64,000 nucleotides of DNA from Branchiostoma floridae. Lineage: Eukaryota > Chordata > Leptocardii > Amphioxiformes > Branchiostomatidae. The notes beneath the pieces were generated by a model. That model was not told the DNA's origin. It did no database searches and saw only the letters and a list, made by a program, of their open reading frames with translations. The stretch spans positions 8,466,232 through 8,530,231 of the forward strand of contig NC_049981.1 of assembly GCF_000003815.2 (NCBI RefSeq). Direction: 5' to 3'. Every line of letters starts with the position of its first letter. Position 1 is the stretch's first letter. Made by a program: the position numbers and the translations under genes. Shown here in pieces: positions 49,801 to 58,800 of this stretch.

Positions 49801-52800
49801 AATGGCAGTAAGATTCTGATTCACGGTCCAGAATCGTATTGAAAGAAGATTGCCGAGGGTCGATGACATCAAATGAATAGAAATGGGACGGTCGGACTAT
49901 ATAAAGAGGACAAGGCCTTATTGATATTGAGGTCTTTCTTTTCAACTTTGAGTTCTCTTTGAGCATATGTTTAAGAGGAAGGGGATTCCTCGTAAGCTTC
50001 ACCGTGACTGTTGTTGAAGATCACGTTAAGAAATTTAAGTAAAAGTACAAAGGTAGGAGAAAGAAATTAGATTCTTGTATATGACAAAAGCTGCTGGGAT
50101 CCTGAAAAGATTCAAACATTTCTGCAAAGCATTTTTAGAGTTGTATGTACATATTCAAAAAAAGACATTGACTAAAACATGTCAAAAATAGTCACCCTAC
50201 ATATAGTGCTGAAATTTGAAGGAATTCAAGACGACGAATGCAAATTGTAACAAGAGTCCTCATACCTCTATGAAATATTCCGTTCTTGCTTTACCTTGTG
50301 TCATCAACTATGTAAATAAGGATGTAAGTAGCGTTTTGTATGTTATATGATGGCCCTTTTATTCAAAATTTGACATGTTCACAGATCTTGAAGTACCAAA
50401 GTATGGGTAAATTCTACCCAGGCACACAGAGCTTGTTGTCACTAAGTCGTTGTTACGCTACTACTTCTACTACTTTCAGTCAATCTATACACAGACTTTG
50501 GCACAAATTGTGCATTATTCAGGAGTCAGATACAAAGTATACTAAAACAAACCTATATATCAAATCTTATTAATGTACACAATAGAGTCAACAAGGACAT
50601 CAATATTGAACCTAATATTTATCTACCTGCCCCAATTTACATCACCATAATTACACAATGATCCCAAAACACATCCTTCATGCAACATGACACCAATCAC
50701 ACAAACAAATGCACACATACAAAACACTCCCAAAGGGTCTACAGACAGATAAATTATACTACCGGTATAATAGTGACCACACATCAAGCAGCAGTTGATA
50801 CAATTTTCATTGCAAATATCTACAACAACCTGCTAATGTACGCTAAAACACTAAGGCTCACAGCGTCTACCCACGTACCAAACATAATCACAATCCATCC
50901 AGAGGTTATTAACAGTGCACATACCAGCTCCGTGGTAGTGCGCGACAAAAAAGGGACGAAAGGCTTCCGGGGGTCTATGTTTGAGTTGAGTGATGTCTCA
51001 TTATTTACTGCGGAATGACATTAAACACCAAGATGGTTGAAAGGCGTAAGAAATGGTGTGTTTTTGGTGCAAATTGTGTTTCGACCTGACTCTCATTTCG
51101 GGGTATTAATACGCCTTGAATGCAAACAGGCTCCGTTACCTAGATTTCCCTCTGAGGTGCTGTGTAAGCGAAGATGCAATGCCGCGCGCCGTGGATGATT
51201 AACTGTAGTATTAGAATTTTCTTTATCTCTCACCTCACCTGGCTGGATTACTCGCAAGGTTTTTCTCTTTCTGACAGTTTTTGCCGAAAAACCTTATGTA
51301 ATGGGTTCTATCCAATGCGAAAATGCCCAATTTCGTGCATCATTTTCTGTATTAAAATATGTATTTTCCCTTTAATTTTTATATGAGAGAAGTTGAAGGA
51401 TCAGAAGTCAGTTGGTCTTGTAGCTGAAGATATATCCTCTCATCCCATATACAGTTATCATGCGTCAGGATAATTCCCTGGTCGCTAGACTTGAGGGTGT
51501 GCCGCCTCCAATTGAAACCAGAAATAAACTGGAGTGTGCCCCCTTAAGATTTCTGGCCGGAACCACAAAACCACAAATGTATGCGACCCTGCAGGACCAC
51601 AGCAAACAGCTAGTGGGGCCAAGTTTCTTATGTTAACAAGTGTTTGCAACCTGAACATCAATACCACAGAACATCCCAAAATGGACCTTCACTGTCCAAA
51701 TCACCCCACCTACCCACCTGCTAAATAGCATCTCAATCCGTCCATATACTGCAAAACATCATACAGACCAAAAACAATAACTCCATTTTTCATGGAGTTA
51801 ACAAATAGCGGCAAAGACGGAAGGATGAATACTACTCGCGGCCCGACGTTGGCGAGCAGCCAGAGTGCCGTAATTACAACCGAAATTAGTAGTTGGGCGG
51901 ATGAAGGAGAAAGTTCACTAGCTTAGATAATTACTTCCAAAGTCAATTTAGGCACGGAAGCATGATGAAGAAGTCCTGTTAATAGATGTGTAATAACAAT
52001 GGGTTTGTTATCGGCAGAAACATGTTTTTCCCTTTCCTGAGATTGACTTTGGTCATCTCCGTAGCTGTATTTGGCATGTCTACTAAGCCTCCTCAACAGG
52101 AGCATTTATTCGAAAATCTACAGCAGCTATATCAAGACTTTCAAAAGGACAAATCATAAAGACTTTTAATCACAGAGAATCTGACAAAATCAAGTGAAGT
52201 TTGAGTGGTGCTCTCGATTATATTTTTCAGACTTTGATTTCCGCTGATATATTACTTTCGTCTCTTATGTCTCCTCTTTGATATTGATATTCCGATGAAG
52301 GTGATCTTTTGGAGCCAAATTCAGCAGTTCACACCGGCGATCAAATCAAGTCCTAAGAGTCCCTAAGAATTTACAAGGGAACTGAAGAGCACACTTTGGG
52401 TTAAGTTTCCGAACCATTTGAGAGAAGATAAATTCGATAGAACTAAAGATTTTGACCCCCGTGTACCTTGTATGAAAGTATCTCAAATCCCACGCCGCGA
52501 GAACGGCTTTCGCTAATGGAAGATGCGAAGATAGTAATAATTGCACGGTCGAAGGTTTTCAGAGTGCATGGAATCAATGTCAAAAACAAACGATGCCCCT
52601 TATTATATTTCAGCCATACCATAGGTATGGTGAAATACTAGTATATTGGGTTCGTAATGTTTCTTCTTTCTTAGTCGTTCCTGGACCGAATGACCTGAAA
52701 TTTGGCACAAGGGTAGAGTGGGCCAATACCCCCAGGTCTTTTGTTTTTCATATCTGCCTCTAAAACGATTTTAATGATGAGGTTTTATGGTCATTTTTAG

Positions 52801-55800
52801 ACCAAAACGGTATATTTTGGCCCCCTGTACCCTGGTATTACAATTAAATGACCTGAAATTTGGTATAGATAGGCATTTGATATTTGGTTACATGATCCAA
52901 GTAAAATTATTGGCGTAAACCACTTTAAAATTATTAATTTTAGCACTTTTCTGAGGGGAAATTGGCTTTCTTTCGGCCTTATGCCGTGACGTCACCACAG
53001 AGCTCCACACCTGGAAGGGCGTCGGCTGAAGCAAGAGTTAATTGAATTTAATGAGCCAGCCAATCAGCGAAGAGGAAGGCGAAGGATAATTAGTATTCAT
53101 AAGCGGGGCCTTTCCATCCCGTATATATAGAAACACATGCATATCGTGAACATCCAGCGGACAAATGTCACCCTACGCCAGGTTTTATACATATAAAATC
53201 GTAGTTTGTAAGGATTTGGATCGGTAGCAGGTACGCGTTCCTTGAACGTCAGAGTACAAGTCTTTGTCGATGAATTTACCAACATTCAGCGTGGCAATAT
53301 CAACCATTTTCGGTACATTTGACTTTAGCAGGGTCAGTTGAGACAAGCGAGAATAAGTTACTTGGCGGAAATTGCTGGAAAATTGGCCAGTTTGCGTTTA
53401 GTTTTGATACGTAAGTTTGACAGTGGCGAGAATGATTATTTTCTCATCAATATTTCTCGTCGGATTTTTTGAACTGTAAATCTAAATGATTGGCTTACCT
53501 GTGCAATGTTTATATGAATAAAGATCAATGGGCACTGAAATTATGTGTAACTTATTGCTCTTACTAGTCAATAGATCAGCATTTTCTCCATAGTGGCTAC
53601 CTGTCTATAGTTGCCGCATTTCTCTCACTGGACTGGAAAGAAAAGTGCTGTATTGTTTCCCGAGCAAATGTAGGTGCTTCTAGTGTTGCTGTTGTTGTTG
53701 TTTTACATTAACTTTGAACATTCAAGTTGTACGTAACTTTAAAATGCCAGAGTTTGAGCCCCAAAACACTCTCAGTACCAGGGTATCACCACTGACCTCC
53801 GAAAAGAAACCCTCGAACAAGATAGAAACTCCTATCCTCCGGGTCTCGCACGCTACGAGAAGCAAATGTTTACACTAAGACAAGATTAGGTTCGATGGCT
53901 GATTGCATACAAAGCAAAAACAGTCTGAAAGTGGTATAGAGAATTATATACTTAACAAAGAAGAAAAAATGAAATATATAGATAAAGCCACATCAAGTTA
54001 AGTTGTTGGTCCTGGGATTTTTCAGGAAAAAATATGAAGCGACAGGACGGTAAAATTATTTTCAAAGTTTGAGACGTCTCTGTTTCGGTAATTGTTCATA
54101 CAAAACAAGAAGATTTAAGTTTGCAGCGTGAAGAAAACAAAGACTACCACTGCACAGTACCCGCACCTGCTTTCATTTTCACTTACTTTCACTGCACTGA
54201 TAAAGGTACCCACATCACAATGAGCTTATAACGGAACCAATTATCGTACTGGAAATTGTTGAATGGCTTCATGTTATATCATGATGAAAATTTTCTGAAT
54301 AGAAGATTGTGGTGATTTCTTTCACTTTCGAAAAAAAAGAGCTGGCGATTCCAATGAAAACCAATTAGTTATACCTAGGAGCTCCTGTGGAAGAGTATAT
54401 TCTTCCATATGGGCCCGGGGCATATTGGGTAAGCTCCATTTGTCTTTAATTCTTTACGATTAGACCTCATTCGAATCTGTATCTAATAAGAAATGCGCCT
54501 CGGACTCTTCATTTGTTGAATCTTGCTTGAGGGGCCGGCGTGTGAGGGTATAATTTCAAGGGCCGAGGAGTCATTGTCCGGTTAAGGCCCGTTACATTCA
54601 TCCTACCATATACATGTAGCTACAACTGGGTTTTCTCCTCCGGGCAATAGAACCGTTCGTTGTATGTTTGGTTGAGTTCAACAGTTACACATAAAGCTTT
54701 TACCCCATTCTTAGCAGATCGTCGACATTTAGGGGAGAATATCTGGAGCAATTTCTTGACGATATGTCTGAAATCCAGCAGAACGAATTTCAAGTAAAGC
54801 AAATCAGCCCTTGTAGTTCGTTTGATGAAATAATCCTGGTAAAGCTCTGAGATTTAGACTGGTAACTGATTCGGAGACAAACTAAGTGTAAAATTTAAAG
54901 CTCTCATTCAGAATTGTTGTTATAGGTACGTCTCGTGTCTGCCCTGGAATTATGCTTAACACACACAGCTACACAATGTCAACTAAACGTTTCTACTTAC
55001 AAATGTGATTATCGGCTGGGGAGTTTGGAATCATATATTCACGTTTCATTTGCGTTTCTGCTTTGTTCGTCATCCACATGTTTTCATTGTCCAGTTTAAT
55101 ATTTTAATTTCTGTGCTACCCAATTGGAGAATATATATGCGCCCGCTGCCACTTTGCTGATTAATGTCTTGCGAATAAAAATTGTGCCATAGTTTAGTCA
55201 CAAGTTAATAATCTTACAGATGAATGGATGGTCGTCTTTAGTCATGATTAACTGTTCGTCAACTGAATATGTACCGGGAGATTTCGATCTCGCGTCTTCA
55301 CGAAATGTCGAGAGTTTCTCGTTTGTATTGTTCCATTGATTATGCAAATAAGGCAGAGAGTTTGCCTATTCTATCTTCATGTCAACTTTCAGGTTATTGG
55401 GGGGGGGGGGGGGGTTACAGAGAAAAGTCAATTTGACAGGAGGAGACAGAGGTAAAAGCATAAAAAACAGTTTATTTCACTCCCATATTGTAATAGCTAC
55501 TGAAATATGATACAGTTACGCAGAGGTGTGCCAGACCCCTGAGGCCCCGTTCAAGTTTGGGCCTAGAAGTAGCTTTGTGTCGGTGGCTTTCAAACGGTGC
55601 GTCAAACCAAAAACAGCAACATTTTCTTCATCGCACATTTAATCTGATTTGTAATGTGCAGAATGGTTATTGAACAAAAAAGACATTTTCGGCCTCAGTT
55701 GTACATATATACTGTACGCACTCGTGTGACCGCTTCCTAAGAGTACCAGAATATCGAATGCAGTAATGAACCTTGCTAGCAGATAGCCGGATTTATTAAC

Positions 55801-58800
55801 AACTGGACGCTTTTCCCCAGGCGTGTCCATCACCAGCAGTATCATCATGCTGACTGTGATCGCCATCGACCGTTTCTACGCCATCATCTTCCCGCTGAAG
55901 GCCCGAATCACGGAGACCAACACCGCTGCTGTCATCTCCACGGTGTGGCTCATCTCCTGCGCCGTCAACGTGCCGCTGCTCGTCGTGTCCGAGCAGAAGC
56001 AGTGGGAGTGGGACGATGGTGTGCTGGAGGTGAGATATGAATTGTACAAGATAAGTTCAGACTTCAAGTCCTTACGATGTCTGTATTCACATATTTCATG
56101 TGCAGACGTACGTACAATATGCACCTCATACGCACCTCAATCGTTTTTGTACGTTTTAGGTACGCAGCTAGATTCACAGTTCGGCCAAGTACGCGTAACT
56201 GTTACGTTAAACTGGCACAAAACGATTGCGTATGAAATATGTCAATACGGACCTCATTCGAACTTGATATACATAGGGTGCACTGGAAGAGTTCATTCTT
56301 GCACAGGGGGATTTTTAAAGATTCAATTTTGGGCTATTGTGTGATTAGAAGAAGCCCTTTTTTAGTGTTCCATGGGTACCGGGTGATTTTGGAACAGTTT
56401 ATTGTTGCATGAGGAGGGTGATGGCTGAAATACGCTGCATTTGCTCTAGAGCAAATGTCGGTATTTCTAGTTGTGGCAGCATCCTCACTTTAACTTCGAC
56501 AGGGTGGGCGCTAATTCTAAATCTGCCGATTATGATTGCTGATCTCAAGTCTGACATATCTAGTGACAAACAGTCCCAGGGAGTAGCCAACATTTGTCCT
56601 GGCAAAATCTTAAGTTGATTTACAATTAAATGTAGAAAATGGATGATAAAATGTTTGCATCCATGTACAGTAAATACATAATTGTTTGAATGGATGTAAA
56701 TACTTAAATTGTTGAATAAATGTAAATACAGAAATATTTGAATGAACGTAAAGATAGCTCTGATACACCTGCCATTTGTGTCCCGGCTATAGATATTATT
56801 TGATAAAAAATGATGTTTGTATGAAATATACAACGTTACAAATAGTACCTCAAACTGCAATCAATGTCCGCCCGTGACGTCATAGACATAGCAAACACCC
56901 CGACCGCTTCGGAACTCGCATAAACGTTCTTTTGAGAAGTAAACAGTGCAAAACCATCGAGACAAATAATTGCCACAATGTTGGCTTTTTTGGTTCTCAA
57001 AAGACCGTTTTGATAGTAAGAACGTTATAAGGCATTTCTGTGACATAAGCACTTAACAACCATCTTAATGGAAGCGAGCAAGTCGACCTAATTGAAACAG
57101 AAACGACAAAGATGCCTGACTTGATGCTGTTCACGTTTTGCCACCTGATTTCGCATCTTAGATTCATGGGTTTACTTTACCCGAATGGCTTTCTAAATTG
57201 CACTGTTTGAGCCTGGGAAAAAAGATGTTGTGCTTCCGGTTATCGGACATTCCTAATCGAAATCCAACCGACCCCCTAGTTTTCTAACGTCCGAGTGATA
57301 AAAATCTTTTTCCAACAGTTTTCTACCTTTGTAAAAGGAGGTAAATGTAAGTTAAATCTTAGATGGGTGACACGGTGATGAGTGTTAACCTTCTGATTTG
57401 GTGAAAAACAAGTCTCTGACTCATTGTTTTTTTACCTATGAGGATCACTAGTTTGAAATGGTCAGTCTTTAGTCTGACGTCATCTGTTTCATGGCGGACG
57501 ATTTTGAGATGTCGACTCGCACTGTCTCCTTTTACGGTATAGAAATTGTTTGAATGGGACACATTGCATATCTTGCTAGGAGTAGTGTGTGGTTCACGGA
57601 TGAAATTATGACAACTTTTCTTTTACATTATCTTCAATAAAGATGTTCATTTATTTTATGTGCACTGTAGTATCATAAATTTTCTGTTTCAAGTACAGAA
57701 ACCGTGATAATACGAACCAGTGACCCAAAGTATCGCAAGACTGGATTAATCATGTTAAGGACATTCTCTGTTAGCATGGCTTTGGACACATATGGATAAA
57801 ACCTGAGGCTTATCATGTAGATTATATTGTCAACCAACTACGCCTTCGGCTACAAGATACATATATACAGAAGTGATTTGATTTTATTGAAAACAATTCA
57901 AAACTGTCTTTTCTTAGCAAGTCAAAAGCATGTTATGGACAAGAAGCATACCTTTATGATATAACTAATTTTGAAATTCGAAAAGCGATTACTCAGTTAA
58001 GAATCAGTAGCCATAGATTAAACATTGAAACAGGCAGATACTACAATGTAGCCCCTGACCAAAGGTTCTGCCCTTTCTGTCCAAATCATATTGAAGATGA
58101 ATTTCACTTTTTAATGGAATGTTCTAGATACGCTATTTTACGTTATGAGCTATTCACATTTCTCGAATCTACTACAGCAGATTTCAAGACATTCGATGCT
58201 ACAGACAGATTTGTATATATATTTAGATGCCACAGCTCCTATAATGCAAAGATAGGCAAATATATCAAGGACTGCTTTGCTATTAGAAAGAGTAATGAAA
58301 ATCATGATTAGCCCAACTCGATTGTAACACTATATCAAAGACTTGTGTTAGCCCTTCTTGTTATGTTAATTATGATATTAAGTCTTATTCTATTCACCTA
58401 TTTTGTACTTTGTGCAACAGTCGTTGCCATACTTTGTACCATGTACAAATGTCAAGCAATAAAGTTCATCATCAGTAATTTGATAATGAATAGCTGTTCC
58501 GTATCACCTCTTCTTCACCCTCGAAGACAACAAAGACAATAGACGCGGGTTCCAAAAGATCTGACAGATTGTAGTTTCCTGTCCTTTATACTCTTGGACG
58601 ACTAAAACCGTATCTTTGTGTGTTCACTTGTTTGTGGCACAGATTTGCGACCTACAGAGGACTTGAATCTACTGGGCTAGCATTAGTGTTCAACCAACAA
58701 CCCTAACCACCAGACAACCCCAACATCTTGTCGTCTTGTTTTAAGGTCTGGTGTGCAGAGAAGTGGGATCAGCACCAGAAGGCCATCTACACCTCGGTGT

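Larger units (their letters stand above)
34857..55820. other. Receptor intron 1, 21 kb
   Basis: Bounded by GTTAGT and CTTTTCCCCAG. Contains SINEs, a LINE copy, LINE tails and the repeat families listed separately. The parts 34860-35530, 37520-39180, 40180-41270, 46440-47190, 47990-48560, 49420-50240 and 51810-52590 show nothing recognisable beyond short frames, and 53300-55390 is ordinary AT-rich DNA. Confidence 0.85.
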
